A DNA stretch of 64,000 bases from Rhodobacteraceae bacterium M382 (GCA_025141015.1 CP081098.1:1060501-1124500), one strand, 5' to 3'; positions 35,861 through 45,498 are shown, counted from the first letter of the stretch. A program made the numbers and translations. The notes: a model not told the origin generated them from the sequence alone.

Positions 35861-36076
35861 ATGAAAGAACTTCTGCGCAGCACCGATCCAACCATCATGG
35901 CTTTTGCATCCGCTCTCCTTGAGGGAGAGGATATAGACTGCTTTCAGATGGACGTAAATATGAGCATTCTGGAAGGCGGCATAGGGATTTTTCCACGTCG
36001 TTTGATGGTTCATGAAGACGATCATGAACAGGCTGTCCGAGTGATGCGGGACAATGAGATTCCATTGGGTAAATGA
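35861..36076 (+). CDS. DUF2007 domain protein
   Basis: A 71-residue small protein (KELLRSTDPTIMAFASALLEGEDIDCFQMD, IGIFPRRLMVHEDDHEQAVRVM) matching the DUF2007 family, described as putative signal-transducing or PII-like small domains. No activity is known. It overlaps the methyltransferase gene by four bases. Confidence 0.88.
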   Translation: MKELLRSTDPTIMAFASALLEGEDIDCFQMDVNMSILEGGIGIFPRRLMVHEDDHEQAVRVMRDNEIPLGK

Positions 36077-36840
36077 CCGGTTTTTCGGCTGATGATCTGA
36101 CGTGCGACAGGTTCCTGGGTGGCAAGATTCAGCTGTTGCAGCCCCGCAGGGGATACAGGGCCGGGGTGGACCCTGTTCTGTTGGCGGCGGCGATTCCTGC
36201 GCGATCGGGGCAGCGGGTGCTAGAGCTTGGTTGTGGGGCAGGGCAGGGGTTGTTGTGTCTGGCCGCACGGGTTGGGGACATAGGTTTGGCCGGCGTTGAA
36301 CTGCAATCGGCCTATGCCGATCTGGCGCGCCGCAACGGCGTTGAAAACGGTGTCTCCTTGGAAATTGTGACGGCCGATCTGTCTGGCCTTCCGGACGAGA
36401 TTCGCCAGCAACAGTTTCACCACGTGATGGCCAACCCGCCTTATTATCGCAAGGGGGCCCACAGCAGCGCGACAGATGCCGGGCGGGCGACGGCGCTGGG
36501 TGAGGAGACCGCGCTGGAAGCGTGGATCGAAACCGCCGCCCGGCGATTGTTGCCAAAGGGCTATCTGCATATGATCCAGCGCGCGGACAGGTTGCCGGAC
36601 ATGTTGGCAGGCTGTGCCGGGCGTCTCGGGTCAATCGAAGTCCTGCCTCTGGCTGCGCGCATTGGGCGTGCACCGGATCTGATTATTCTGAGGGCCCGCA
36701 AGGAGGGGCGCGCACCGTTTCGGCTTCATGCGCCGGTGATCTTGCACACTGGGACACACCATGACCGGGACGAAGACCATTACCGTCCCGAAATTGCGGC
36801 GATCCTGCGTTCTGGCGCGGCGCTTGACTGGCCAAAGTGA
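36073..36840 (+). CDS. tRNA1(Val) (adenine-N6)-methyltransferase-like protein
   Basis: A 255-residue SAM-dependent methyltransferase with motif I VLELGCGAGQGLLCLA and the amino-methylating signature MANPPYYRKG, which in TrmN6/YfiC and HemK-type enzymes places an exocyclic amine. The nearest described function is adenine-37 methylation of tRNA-Val, but the exact target is inferred. It is translationally coupled to the DUF2007 gene. Confidence 0.87.
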   Translation: MTGFSADDLTCDRFLGGKIQLLQPRRGYRAGVDPVLLAAAIPARSGQRVLELGCGAGQGLLCLAARVGDIGLAGVELQSAYADLARRNGVENGVSLEIVTADLSGLPDEIRQQQFHHVMANPPYYRKGAHSSATDAGRATALGEETALEAWIETAARRLLPKGYLHMIQRADRLPDMLAGCAGRLGSIEVLPLAARIGRAPDLIILRARKEGRAPFRLHAPVILHTGTHHDRDEDHYRPEIAAILRSGAALDWPK

Positions 36841-37019
36841 CGCAAGGGCAGGCTGGTAGCGCGTTTGTCTGGTTCTATGCGGGTTTGGCAATGCAAAATT
36901 GTGTGTCGGCGGTGCATAGCCGATATGACAGTTTAGTGAAAAAAACACGCATCTGCGACGTGACAGGGGCAAAGATGTATGCTCAACTCGTCTGGCACAC
37001 TATTCAGAGGAGGATTGCT

Positions 37020-37193
37020 ATGAGCGTGAGCTCGCATCTGGCGGAACTGAAAAGAAAGCACGAGCAACTCAGTCACAAGGTTGAAGAAGCTCAACGTGCT
37101 CCGGGCGTGGATGACCTACATGTGGCATCTCTGAAGAAGCAAAAGCTAAAACTCAAAGAAGAGATCGAGCGTCTGGCATCTTGCGACGCATGA
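37020..37193 (+). CDS. YdcH/DUF465 family small protein
   Basis: A 57-residue, highly charged helical peptide (SSHLAELKRKHEQLSHKVEEA, LKKQKLKLKEEIERL) typical of the DUF465 family and likely an alpha-helical hairpin. Function unknown. GAGGAGG lies six bases before the ATG at 37020, which fixes the start; an in-frame extension upstream is not credible. Confidence 0.92.
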   Translation: MSVSSHLAELKRKHEQLSHKVEEAQRAPGVDDLHVASLKKQKLKLKEEIERLASCDA

Positions 37194-37207
37194 ATCTTGG
37201 TGTGCTG

Positions 37208-37225
37208 CGGAGAGACATCTCTCCG
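37208..37225 (+). terminator. Hairpin after the YdcH gene
   Basis: A 7 bp stem CGGAGAG/CTCTCCG with loop ACAT lies 14 bases after the stop. It is followed by a run of nine Cs (37233-37241) and TTT instead of a U-tract, so termination is uncertain. Confidence 0.4.
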
Positions 37226-37362
37226 TAGCCCTCCCCCCCCCTTTCAAATCAGCGCGAATTGACCAAGGCCCGGGTGTCCGTGTGGAGATCATTGGCCTGC
37301 ATTGACACCCATGGCGATCACATCAGCGGCCCTGTCCCGTGTGATCTGTTAATCGGGTGCCA

Positions 37363-38301
37363 TCAAATGTCTTCGACTGGAATAATCGAAAAACGATCTG
37401 AAATATGGGCCGTCTTTTCGATTTCGTAGACAAACCAATCCCGAAACGCCGCGACCTGTGGGCGGTTCTCCGCCCCCTTTTGGCATAGAAACCGAAATCG
37501 TGCCTGGGTTTCCAAGGCCACCGGAAACGGGGCCACCAATCGGCCTTCTTCCAGATCCTTGATGATCATCGCGCGACGACCCAGCGCAACACCTACCCCC
37601 GCTACGGCTGCATCAATGGCATGGTCGGCGTTGGAAAAATGGGCACCATGGGTCGGGTTGTGATCAATCCTGACGGCCCGAAACCAGGCCGGCCAGTCAC
37701 ACCGTGGGTTTAGGAAGTCGATGGATGTGTCAAAGATCAGCGGAGCCTTGGTCAAGCTGTGCGGTGTCGGGAATTGTTCGGCCATTTCCGGCGTCATCAC
37801 CGGGGTCATCCATTCCTTGCGCACGGGTACGGAATAGAGGCCGTCGTCAGTTCCCAGGCCAAATCTGATCGCCACGTCCACGTCATCGCGTTCAAAATCC
37901 ATCAGCCGCAAGGTGGCTGAAAAGCGTAGGTCAATCTCGGGATGCGCGCGCGCAAATTCATACAGACGCGGTGCCAGCCATTTGGCGGTCAGCGCCGGGC
38001 CGGCAGTGACGGTTAGGGTGGTGTTGTCCTGCAGTCGCCGCGTCGCGGTCCAGGCTGCGGTCAGCTGGGTAAACCCCTGTGCCGCGCCGGGGGCCAATGT
38101 ACGCCCCGCTTCTGTCAGTTCGACGGCCCGGTTCAATCGAACAAACAATGGTTGGCCCAAATGCTCTTCGAGAGATTTGATCTGAAATGACAAGGCAGCC
38201 GGGGTCACGTTCAGCTCTGCGGCGGCCTGTGCAAACGACATGTGGCGCGCTGCAGCATCAAAGGCACGCAGGGCGGTCAGGGGAGGGAGGCGGTCAGACA
38301 T
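37363..38301 (-). CDS. LysR-family transcriptional regulator (GcvA-like)
   Basis: The 312-residue regulator has the N-terminal helix-turn-helix (LPPLTALRAFDAAARHMSFAQAAAELNVTPAALSFQIKSLEEHLGQPLFVR) and a substrate-binding domain of the GcvA group. It likely responds to a small ligand and acts on the divergent short ORF or on its own promoter. The 109 bases between it and that ORF are AT-rich. Target genes cannot be named from sequence. Confidence 0.93.
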   Translation of the reverse strand: MSDRLPPLTALRAFDAAARHMSFAQAAAELNVTPAALSFQIKSLEEHLGQPLFVRLNRAVELTEAGRTLAPGAAQGFTQLTAAWTATRRLQDNTTLTVTAGPALTAKWLAPRLYEFARAHPEIDLRFSATLRLMDFERDDVDVAIRFGLGTDDGLYSVPVRKEWMTPVMTPEMAEQFPTPHSLTKAPLIFDTSIDFLNPRCDWPAWFRAVRIDHNPTHGAHFSNADHAIDAAVAGVGVALGRRAMIIKDLEEGRLVAPFPVALETQARFRFLCQKGAENRPQVAAFRDWFVYEIEKTAHISDRFSIIPVEDI

Positions 38302-38410
38302 TTCAGAATAGTATTACTTAACTGAAGCGTTGAAAAGTCTCGTTTGTAGTAATTTATGATGGGCCTCATATTCAGTACAGATAGAAAATTTTGACCTGAG
38401 AGGTAAGGCC

Positions 38411-38539
38411 ATGATTATTTCAGCAAATGCAGACGTTCATCGTGCGGCGCATCGGGCCCATCTGTGCAGGTCGAACACGTTGGCCGGTGCCGTGACGCGG
38501 TTTTGGGCGCGGCTGTTTGTCATTCGTTCTTCCCGCTGA
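38411..38539 (+). CDS. Possible small protein divergent from the LysR gene
   Basis: A 42-codon frame (MIISANADVHRAAHRAHLC at the start, FWARLFVIRSSR at the end) begins with ATG after GAGGTAAGG, a good ribosome site with short spacing. The product is basic. It sits just where a LysR-regulated target would lie, and a bidirectional hairpin (38572-38597) follows 33 bases downstream. No homologue is recognised; it may instead be a remnant. Confidence 0.45.
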   Translation: MIISANADVHRAAHRAHLCRSNTLAGAVTRFWARLFVIRSSR

Positions 38540-38566
38540 GCAGAGCGCGCCTGTTCTTACGGGATG

Positions 38567-38597
38567 AAAAAGGGGCCGGTCCATTTGGACCGGCCCC
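38567..38597 (-). terminator. Rho-independent terminator of phbB
   Basis: A perfect 11 bp stem, GGGGCCGGTCC/GGACCGGCCCC (38572-38597) with a four-base loop. On the minus strand it is followed by five Ts, 39 bases after the phbB stop. On the plus strand a T-rich tract also follows, so it may end the small divergent ORF too. Confidence 0.9.
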
Positions 38598-38636
38598 TGT
38601 GTTTCTATTTGTCGCCCTTGCGGGGATTGGCGCGGT

Positions 38637-39359
38637 TCAGACGAAGAACTGCGCGCCGTTGGCCGAGATGGTCGAGCCGTTGATGAACTGGGAATCATCG
38701 GACGCCAGGAAGGCCACGCAGCGGGCAATTTCTTCGGGCTCGCCCAGGCGGCCGGCCGGGATCTGTGCGACGATGGAATCGCGGACTTTCTCCGGAACGG
38801 CCATGACCATTTCGGTGGCGATATAGCCAGGGCAAATAGCGTTTGCGGTGATGCCGGCGCGGGCACCTTCTTGTGCCAGCGATTTGACGATACCCAGATC
38901 GCCTGCCTTGGTCGCGGCATAGTTGGCCTGAGCGAACTGACCTTTTTGACCGTTAATCGACGAAATCACGATGACACGGCCAAATTTGCGCTCGCGCATG
39001 CCAGGCCAAATCGGGTGTACGGTATTGAACACGCCGGTCAGGTTGGTGTCGATCACCTGGTGCCACTGTTCAGGGGTCATCTTGTGGAACGGAGCGTCGC
39101 GGGTGATGCCTGCGTTTGCTACAACGATGTCGATGGCGCCTACTTCGGCTTCGACTTTGGCGATGCCAGCAGCCGATTCTTCGTAATCAGCAACATTCCA
39201 TTTATAGGTGGCGATGCCGGTTTCGGCGGTGAATGCGGCGGCGGCTTCGTCGTTGCCGGCATAGGTCGCCGCGACGTTGTAGCCTTCGGCCTTCAGTGCT
39301 TTGGAAATTGCGGCGCCGATGCCGCGGCTGCCGCCGGTGACGAGTGCTGTACGTGCCAT
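38637..39359 (-). CDS. phbB: Acetoacetyl-CoA reductase
   Basis: This 240-residue short-chain dehydrogenase reduces acetoacetyl-CoA to (R)-3-hydroxybutyryl-CoA with NADPH for polyhydroxybutyrate. It shows ALVTGGSRGIGAAI, the NAG motif VANAGITRDA, and the catalytic set ISSINGQKGQFAQANYAATKAG with Tyr and Lys. GGAGG lies eight bases before the ATG. It follows phbA on the same strand after a terminator-like hairpin. Confidence 0.95.
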   Translation of the reverse strand: MARTALVTGGSRGIGAAISKALKAEGYNVAATYAGNDEAAAAFTAETGIATYKWNVADYEESAAGIAKVEAEVGAIDIVVANAGITRDAPFHKMTPEQWHQVIDTNLTGVFNTVHPIWPGMRERKFGRVIVISSINGQKGQFAQANYAATKAGDLGIVKSLAQEGARAGITANAICPGYIATEMVMAVPEKVRDSIVAQIPAGRLGEPEEIARCVAFLASDDSQFINGSTISANGAQFFV

Positions 39360-39495
39360 GTGGGGAATCCTCCAGTAGTGAATTGGCTTGGTAATGCTGT
39401 TACGTTTTTAACCGAGGATACGCAATATTGTTTCGTCATGAATTTGGTATCAGAAACGGCTAATATTGTCGCACATCCTTCAAGTTGTTGAATTG

Positions 39496-39526
39496 GAAAA
39501 GAAAAGGGCGCCCAAAAGGCGCCCCC
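39496..39526 (-). terminator. Terminator between phbA and phbB
   Basis: On the minus strand a GGGCGCC/GGCGCCC stem (39506-39524) with a five-base loop is followed by TTTTCTTTTCC, 24 bases after the phbA stop. It should reduce phbA read-through into phbB, which then probably also has its own promoter in the AT-richer 39400-39490 stretch. Confidence 0.82.
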
Positions 39527-39549
39527 AATTATGTGCTTGGGTGCGAGGA

Positions 39550-40725
39550 TTAATCCCGCTCCACACACAGGGCTACGCCCATGCCACCGCCGATGCACAG
39601 AGTGGCGAGACCCTTTTTGGCGTCGCGGCGCTTCATTTCGAACAACAGGGTATTCAGAACCCGACAGCCCGATGCACCGATGGGATGGCCGATCGCGATG
39701 GCACCACCGTTGACGTTGACGATGGCCGGATCCCAGCCCATGTCCTTGTTCACGGCACAGGCCTGTGCGGCAAAGGCTTCGTTGGCTTCGACCAGGTCCA
39801 GGTCATCAACCGACCAGCCTGCCTTTGCCAGCGCCTTGCGCGATGCGTGGATCGGGCCAACACCCATGATCGACGGGTCCAGACCAGCCGTTGCATAAGA
39901 CGCGATGCGCGCCAGCGGCTCGATGCCACGCTTTTCAGCGTTTGCAGCGGACATCAGCAGGGTTGCAGCGGCACCGTCGTTCAGGCCCGAAGCGTTGGCT
40001 GCGGTGACCGAGCCGTCTTTGGTAAAGGCTGGGCGCAGTTTCTGCATGGCGGCCATGGTGGCACCGTGACGGATGTATTCGTCAGCGTCCACAATGATGT
40101 CGCCCTTGCGGGTCTTGACGGTGAAAGCGGCGATTTCGTCGGCGAATTTGCCGGCTTTTTGCGCAGCTTCGGCCTTGTTCTGCGATGCAACAGCGAATTC
40201 GTCCTGCATGTCGCGGGAAATCTGCCACTGGTTGGCGACGTTTTCAGCGGTTTGACCCATGTGGTAACCGTTGAACGCGTCCCACAGGCCGTCACGGATC
40301 ATGGTGTCGATGTATTTCATGTCACCCATCTTGTGACCGGCGCGCAGGTTGGCGGCGTGGGGCGAGAGGGTCATGTTTTCCTGACCACCGGCACAAACGA
40401 TGTCGGCATCGCCCAATTGGATATGCTGTGCACCCAATGCAACGGCGCGCAAGCCCGACCCACACACCTGATTGATGCCCCAGGCGCTGCTTTCCTGTGG
40501 CAGGCCGGCGTTGACATGTGCCTGACGGGCGGGGTTCTGGCCCTGGGCTGCGGTCAGAACCTGGCCCAGAATGGTTTCGGACACTTCGCCCTTTTCAACG
40601 CCTGCACGTTCCACAACAGCTTCGAGCACCGCTGCACCCAGATCATGGGCGGGGGTGTTGGCGAATGAGCCGCCAAAGCTGCCGACGGCGGTACGTGCGG
40701 CGGATGCGATTACTACGTTGGTCAT
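39550..40725 (-). CDS. phbA: Acetyl-CoA C-acetyltransferase (beta-ketothiolase)
   Basis: The 391-residue thiolase condenses two acetyl-CoA to acetoacetyl-CoA, the first PHB step. Catalytic features are the nucleophile in [31 protein letters not shown] and the C-terminal [19 protein letters not shown] precedes ATG 40725. It forms the PHB pair with phbB downstream; the synthase gene phbC is not in the window. Confidence 0.96.
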   Translation of the reverse strand: MTNVVIASAARTAVGSFGGSFANTPAHDLGAAVLEAVVERAGVEKGEVSETILGQVLTAAQGQNPARQAHVNAGLPQESSAWGINQVCGSGLRAVALGAQHIQLGDADIVCAGGQENMTLSPHAANLRAGHKMGDMKYIDTMIRDGLWDAFNGYHMGQTAENVANQWQISRDMQDEFAVASQNKAEAAQKAGKFADEIAAFTVKTRKGDIIVDADEYIRHGATMAAMQKLRPAFTKDGSVTAANASGLNDGAAATLLMSAANAEKRGIEPLARIASYATAGLDPSIMGVGPIHASRKALAKAGWSVDDLDLVEANEAFAAQACAVNKDMGWDPAIVNVNGGAIAIGHPIGASGCRVLNTLLFEMKRRDAKKGLATLCIGGGMGVALCVERD

Positions 40726-40919
40726 AATGTTGGATCCTTTGCCATCCTGTCGTGTCAGGAATATGACAGCCAATCTGTGGTCTCATAGGGCCACACGGCA
40801 ATCAATTTCCTCCCTAACTGGAGATGGAAATACATCAATGCTGCAATCGCAGCAATGGACAGGGTGTCTCACGGTCAACAGAGGCGACCGATTGCACGCC
40901 AGATGCGGCAAATGCAGGG

Positions 40920-41753
40920 CTAGGCGCGTTGGGCCATCTCTTCGATCCAGGGTGGGCGAACCGTTGGGGCGCTGAACAAATAGCCCTGGAGGCAATCAAT
41001 TCCAATGGAGACCAGGAATTCTGCGTCTTCACGGGTTTCAACCGATTCTGCGATTGTCAGCATGTCGAATTCCTGAGCCACCGAAACAAGTGCCCGCGTC
41101 AGGCATTGATTGTCATAATTCTTGTGAACACCGCGGATGAACTGACCGTCGATTTTGACCGCATCAAAAAAGAAGTCCCGGAAATGGCGAAAGGCCAGAT
41201 TGCCGGCACCAAAATCATCCAACGCAAACGCAATGCCGTGTTCCTGCATACGCCCCATGAAATCAACCACCACTTCGGGCATCGACATTGCCGACCCTTC
41301 GGTGATCTCCAAAACCAGGCGTTCACCCAACGTGGGATCTTTCTTGAGAAACCGATCGAGAACGCGCGACCAGCGGGAATAGCCGATCGACCGGGCAGAC
41401 ATGTTTATGGACAGGCGGATATCCAGATTTTTGGTCAGCGCCCGCATCCCGTGTTCCAGAGCCAGACAATCCAATTCACGACCGATTTCGCGGTCTTCGA
41501 CCAGAGGCATGAATTCGCGGGCGGGGATCACCCGGCCAGTCGCATCAAGAACCCGAATGAACCCTTCGTAAAAGGCAACGCCATGCGGTGGGTGGGCTTG
41601 CATGACAGACTGATAGGCCAACATGCAATTGTTGTGTTTGACCGCTTCTTCGACCATTTCCATGGTCGACCCATCGCGCTGTGCCACGGCCGCGTTCAGG
41701 GGGCTGTCACCCCCGACAGGAATATCCGCTTTGATCATGCGCTTGTTCGTCAT
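40920..41753 (-). CDS. EAL-domain cyclic-di-GMP phosphodiesterase-like protein
   Basis: The 277-residue protein is almost entirely one EAL domain with no GGDEF or membrane part. Most active-site blocks are present: INMSARS, LEITEGS, LDDFGAGN, VKIDGQF, AESVET and LQGYLFSAP. The name-giving EAL is EGF (YEGFIR), keeping the metal-binding Glu. It probably hydrolyses c-di-GMP, though reduced activity is possible. ATG 41753 (MTNKRMIK) has GAGG upstream; a longer frame begins with TTG at 41792. Confidence 0.9.
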   Translation of the reverse strand: MTNKRMIKADIPVGGDSPLNAAVAQRDGSTMEMVEEAVKHNNCMLAYQSVMQAHPPHGVAFYEGFIRVLDATGRVIPAREFMPLVEDREIGRELDCLALEHGMRALTKNLDIRLSINMSARSIGYSRWSRVLDRFLKKDPTLGERLVLEITEGSAMSMPEVVVDFMGRMQEHGIAFALDDFGAGNLAFRHFRDFFFDAVKIDGQFIRGVHKNYDNQCLTRALVSVAQEFDMLTIAESVETREDAEFLVSIGIDCLQGYLFSAPTVRPPWIEEMAQRA

Positions 41754-41863
41754 CCTGGACCTCACCTTCGGATGCGCCAAGAATTCGCCCAAAGTATGAA
41801 TCTGCGATTAAACCTCGCATTTTAACGGTTCATGGGGCACAAGGGTTCAAACAAAAGGGGAAC

Positions 41864-42439
41864 ATGATCATGGAGCGTTGTGGGTGGGCCGGGTCGGAAG
41901 AGATCTATGTCAGATATCATGACACCGAATGGGGCGTTCCTGAGTATGACAGCCGCGCCCTGTGGGAAAAACTGATCTTGGATGGATTTCAGGCCGGGTT
42001 GAGCTGGATTACCATATTGAAAAAAAGGGATAATTTTCGCGCAGCCTTTGCCGATTTTGATCCAAACATTGTTGCTGAATGGGGGGAGCCGGAGATTGAA
42101 CGGCTGTTGCAAGACCCCGGAATCATCCGCCACAGGGGCAAGATTGCCGCGACAATCACCAATGCGCAGGCCTGGCAAAGGATAGAGGCAGAGCAGGGTT
42201 TCGATACCTATTTGTGGACCTATTTTGGCGGCGTGCCGTTGCAAAACAGCTGGAACAGCCTGTCAGAGGTTCCTGCCAAGACCGCTTTGTCCGAAGAAAT
42301 TTCCAAGGATTTGAAGAAACGAGGATTCAAATTTTGCGGACCGACCATCGTGTACGCCTTTTTGCAGGCATGCGGGTTGATCAACGACCATCTTGTTACC
42401 TGCCCCTGCCATAACAGGGTCAAGACGTTGCAGCGATAG
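41864..42439 (+). CDS. tag: DNA-3-methyladenine glycosylase I
   Basis: The 191-residue enzyme removes 3-methyladenine from DNA. It has the Tag signature RCGWAGSEEIYVRYHDTEWGVP with the zinc-binding Cys and His, the FQAGLSWITILKKRDNFR helix, and the C-terminal HLVTCPCH that supplies the remaining zinc ligands. Length is normal. Divergent from the EAL gene. Confidence 0.96.
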   Translation: MIMERCGWAGSEEIYVRYHDTEWGVPEYDSRALWEKLILDGFQAGLSWITILKKRDNFRAAFADFDPNIVAEWGEPEIERLLQDPGIIRHRGKIAATITNAQAWQRIEAEQGFDTYLWTYFGGVPLQNSWNSLSEVPAKTALSEEISKDLKKRGFKFCGPTIVYAFLQACGLINDHLVTCPCHNRVKTLQR

Positions 42440-42456
42440 CGGCTGCGGTGATCCGA

Positions 42457-42849
42457 TCAGTTCACTTCGCCAAAGCTGCGCAGATCCTCGGTTCGGGTGC
42501 GGGTCAGGCGTTCCAGGCAACCAAAGTGCAACAGTGGCTGCATGGATCCGCCCGCAGCCAGCATGCTTTCGGCCGAACAGGCCAGGTCGCGATAGGTAAT
42601 CCAGGCACGTTGAGCATCGCGCAGCAGCGTGACACTGCTGACCTGACCCGAGGGGGCATAGGTGTCGATCTGTTTCGCCATGTCGCGGGCCAAGCCATAG
42701 GCAAGGTTCAGATCTTCGTCCGCGAACCGATAGAATTGGGCCGCACATTCGTTCATTGCGCTTTGGGTTTGCGGGGCGCTGCAATCCTGCGCAAGAGCGA
42801 CAGAAGTGCTGCCAAAGGTCAGGACGACTCCCAGAAAGAATAACCGCAT
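42457..42849 (-). CDS. Secreted LprI/DUF1311-like protein
   Basis: The 130-residue product has a signal peptide (cleavage near ALAQDC) and the cysteine pattern of the lysozyme-inhibitor LprI (DUF1311) family: QDCSAPQTQSAMNECAAQFYRFADEDLN, later YRDLACSAES and LHFGCLERLT. It is expected in the periplasm. Whether it inhibits lysozyme is unknown. It converges with tag, 17 bases apart. Confidence 0.87.
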   Translation of the reverse strand: MRLFFLGVVLTFGSTSVALAQDCSAPQTQSAMNECAAQFYRFADEDLNLAYGLARDMAKQIDTYAPSGQVSSVTLLRDAQRAWITYRDLACSAESMLAAGGSMQPLLHFGCLERLTRTRTEDLRSFGEVN

Positions 42850-43338
42850 GGAAGAAAACTCATTTTGTTTCAGGTGTATGTCCGTCCCTACCTTAGGGGG
42901 CACAGCCTGACTGTTGCAAATGCGATCCCGCTGCGAAGACGCAAAACATCCGGTTGGGCATCAAATCGGCCGGGTGGTCGGGTGGTGTGGATTTGCCCAA
43001 CTGCCAACAGGTGCGGCGCGCAGATCAGACCGCCATGGATTGCACTACCAACATCACGGAGCGGATCCGTCGGAATTGGATTCGCTGCTGCAGCCTCGGA
43101 CATGCCGGATGAGGGTTCGGTGGTCGTTGGTGCCCTTCGGCTTTTGATTGATGATGTCCGGGTCAGAATGTGTCGCCGGCTGGGCGGGTTAGACAACACA
43201 GACGCCGGCGCAGTCAGTCGGGCGAGGGTAGGAGGCGCAAGGGCCAAAGGTCCTATGGGCCAAGCGAAGCTGCCTGAACACCGTTAGACGCCCCAATCCG
43301 CGACGGGGCGTCCTGTGATTCAGCCTGACGATCGTCTG
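42850..43338. other. Intergenic region, no confident gene
   Basis: About 490 bases with overlapping open frames on both strands (42865-43287 plus, 42888-43247 minus), neither with a convincing start signal or recognisable motif, and with poor codon usage. An inverted repeat GACGCCCC/GGGGCGTC (43287-43312) lies 26 bases past the tlpA-like stop and may mark its transcript end, though no U-tract follows. Confidence 0.4.
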
Positions 43339-43896
43339 CTACTCCAAAAGCGCCGAGATGATCGCCTTGGCGCTGTCGGAATTCCATTCGGCGTCGCCCC
43401 GCAGACGGGCGATTTCCCGGCCCTGCGGGTCAAGAATCACTGTGATCGGCAGACCCAGCACTGACATTTCCCGCGCCACGGCCTGTTTGGGGTCCTGATG
43501 GCGGGGCAGGTTGTCGATGCCGTTTTCGTCAAAAAACTTGACGATACCAGCCGGGTTGTTCCGCCCGGTGGCCAGGGTCAGAACCTCAAAGTCGTCCCCG
43601 CCGAATTCGGCCTGGAGTTCGGAGATCTGCGGCATTTCCTTGCGGCAGGGCGCGCACCATGTGGCCCAGAAGTTCAACAGAACATACTTGCCCTTATAGT
43701 CTTCGAGCGTCGCTGTGCCCTGGTCGTCTTCCAGGAAAAAGGCGGCCTTGGACGTCTCTTTGGGCGCGGCATGGAACACCAGTTTCTTCATGCTGCCTTC
43801 GCGCAAGGCTTCGAGCGACGCGACATCAGCAGCAAGAGAGGCATTTGCACCCAAGGCAAGGGCCATATAAAGGGTGATCAGACGAAAAAGACGCAT
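43339..43896 (-). CDS. TlpA-like periplasmic thioredoxin
   Basis: The 185-residue protein has an N-terminal signal or anchor and a thioredoxin fold with active site FWATWCAPCRKEMP and the cis-proline loop LGLPITVILDPQG. It likely reduces thiols in the periplasm, for instance in cytochrome c or oxidase maturation. CCGGAG precedes the ATG. It is divergent from argH with only 20 bases between the starts, an arrangement seen in related bacteria. Confidence 0.93.
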   Translation of the reverse strand: MRLFRLITLYMALALGANASLAADVASLEALREGSMKKLVFHAAPKETSKAAFFLEDDQGTATLEDYKGKYVLLNFWATWCAPCRKEMPQISELQAEFGGDDFEVLTLATGRNNPAGIVKFFDENGIDNLPRHQDPKQAVAREMSVLGLPITVILDPQGREIARLRGDAEWNSDSAKAIISALLE

Positions 43897-43916
43897 AGCA
43901 ACTCCGGGTTTCCAAC

Positions 43917-45308
43917 ATGACTGACCAATCCTCGAACCAGATGTGGGGCGGCCGCTTTGCCGCTGGACCTGACGCGATCATGGAGGCAATCAATGCCTCG
44001 ATCGGATATGACCAGCGGATGGCAGCCCAGGACATTGCCGGGTCGAGAGCCCATGCCGCCATGTTGGCCGCCACAGGCGTGATTACCGATAACGATGCGG
44101 ACGCCATTCGGGAAGGCCTGCTCACCGTTTTGTCAGAAATCGAAAGCGGAACCTTTCAGTTTTCTACCGCGTTGGAAGACATCCACATGAATGTGGAGGC
44201 GCGGCTCAAGGAAATTATCGGTGAACCGGCGGGACGACTGCATACGGGGCGGTCTCGCAATGACCAGGTGGCGACCGATTTCAAACTGTGGGTGCGTGAC
44301 CAGTTGGACGCAGCAGAAAGCGGCCTGTTGGCGCTGATCAACGCCCTGCTGTCACAGGCCGAGGCTGGTGCCGACTGGGTTATGCCGGGCTTTACCCATC
44401 TTCAGACCGCACAGCCGGTGACATGGGGCCATCACATGATGGCCTATGTGGAAATGTTCGGCCGCGACCTGTCCCGTGTGCGCGATGCCCGGGCGCGGAT
44501 GAACGAATCGCCTCTTGGGGCCGCCGCATTGGCTGGGACGTCATTCCCGATTGACCGCGACATGACGGCATCGGCGTTGGGGTTCGATCGCCCATCCGCC
44601 AATTCGTTGGATGCGGTGTCTGACCGTGACTTTGCGCTCGAATTCCTGTCGACCGCTTCGATCTGTGCCATGCACCTGAGCCGTTTTGCCGAGGAGCTGG
44701 TGATCTGGTCTTCGGCTCAGTTCCGCTTTGTCACCCTGTCGGATCGCTTTTCCACCGGGTCGTCAATCATGCCACAAAAGAAGAACCCCGACGCGGCCGA
44801 GCTGATTCGCGCCAAGGTTGGCCGCATCTTTGGTGCCAATACCGCGTTGATGATGGTGATGAAGGGTCTGCCGCTGGCCTATTCCAAAGACATGCAGGAA
44901 GACAAGGAACAGGTCTTTGATGCTGCTGACAACTGGATGCTAGCGCTGGCAGCGATGGAAGGCATGGTCAAGGACATGACCGCAAATGTCGACAGCCTGG
45001 CCGCCGCCGCCGGATCGGGATTCTCGACGGCCACCGATCTGGCCGATTGGATGGTGCGGGTGCTCAAGGTACCATTCCGCGATGCCCACCATGTTACAGG
45101 CACCCTGGTGGCCATGGCCGAGCAACGTGGGTGTGACCTGCCAGATCTGAGCCTGGAAGATATGCAGGGTGTACATGCGGGGATCACCCTGGACATTTTC
45201 ACCGTGCTTGGCGTCGAGAATTCGGTAAACTCGCGTATGTCCTATGGGGGGACCGCACCTGCACAGGTTCGGGCCCAGATCGCGCGATGGAGAGAGAATT
45301 TGGCATGA
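43917..45308 (+). CDS. argH: Argininosuccinate lyase
   Basis: The 463-residue enzyme makes arginine and fumarate from argininosuccinate. It shows [24 protein letters not shown], the superfamily signature [12 protein letters not shown] and [14 protein letters not shown]. Length is normal. The stop overlaps the following lipoprotein gene by four bases. Confidence 0.97.
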   Translation: MTDQSSNQMWGGRFAAGPDAIMEAINASIGYDQRMAAQDIAGSRAHAAMLAATGVITDNDADAIREGLLTVLSEIESGTFQFSTALEDIHMNVEARLKEIIGEPAGRLHTGRSRNDQVATDFKLWVRDQLDAAESGLLALINALLSQAEAGADWVMPGFTHLQTAQPVTWGHHMMAYVEMFGRDLSRVRDARARMNESPLGAAALAGTSFPIDRDMTASALGFDRPSANSLDAVSDRDFALEFLSTASICAMHLSRFAEELVIWSSAQFRFVTLSDRFSTGSSIMPQKKNPDAAELIRAKVGRIFGANTALMMVMKGLPLAYSKDMQEDKEQVFDAADNWMLALAAMEGMVKDMTANVDSLAAAAGSGFSTATDLADWMVRVLKVPFRDAHHVTGTLVAMAEQRGCDLPDLSLEDMQGVHAGITLDIFTVLGVENSVNSRMSYGGTAPAQVRAQIARWRENLA

Positions 45309-45484
45309 TCCGATCTGTTCTGATGGCCCTGTTCTGTAGTGTGCTGCTGTCTGCCTGTGGCGCGGATGGCGAGCCGGTGCAACCTTCGTTGAACGCCAAT
45401 GTCGGAATTTCCGGCTCTGGTGCCTATGTGAATGGCGGCGTTGGACTCTCACAGGGGCCGTTGAACATTTTCGTCGGGTTTTAA
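45305..45484 (+). CDS. Small lipoprotein downstream of argH
   Basis: A 59-residue protein with a lipoprotein signal (lipobox LSAC, about Cys18) and a short glycine/asparagine-rich tail ending in FVGF, a possible outer-membrane-type C terminus. It is coupled to argH by the ATGA overlap. A small lipoprotein in this position is common in Rhodobacterales; function unknown. Confidence 0.85.
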   Translation: MIRSVLMALFCSVLLSACGADGEPVQPSLNANVGISGSGAYVNGGVGLSQGPLNIFVGF

Positions 45485-45498
45485 GCGACCATATGGAG

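Noticed and set aside
42888-43247. Overlapping frames on both strands in the gap before tlpA
   Set aside because: Neither has a ribosome site, motif or convincing codon usage.
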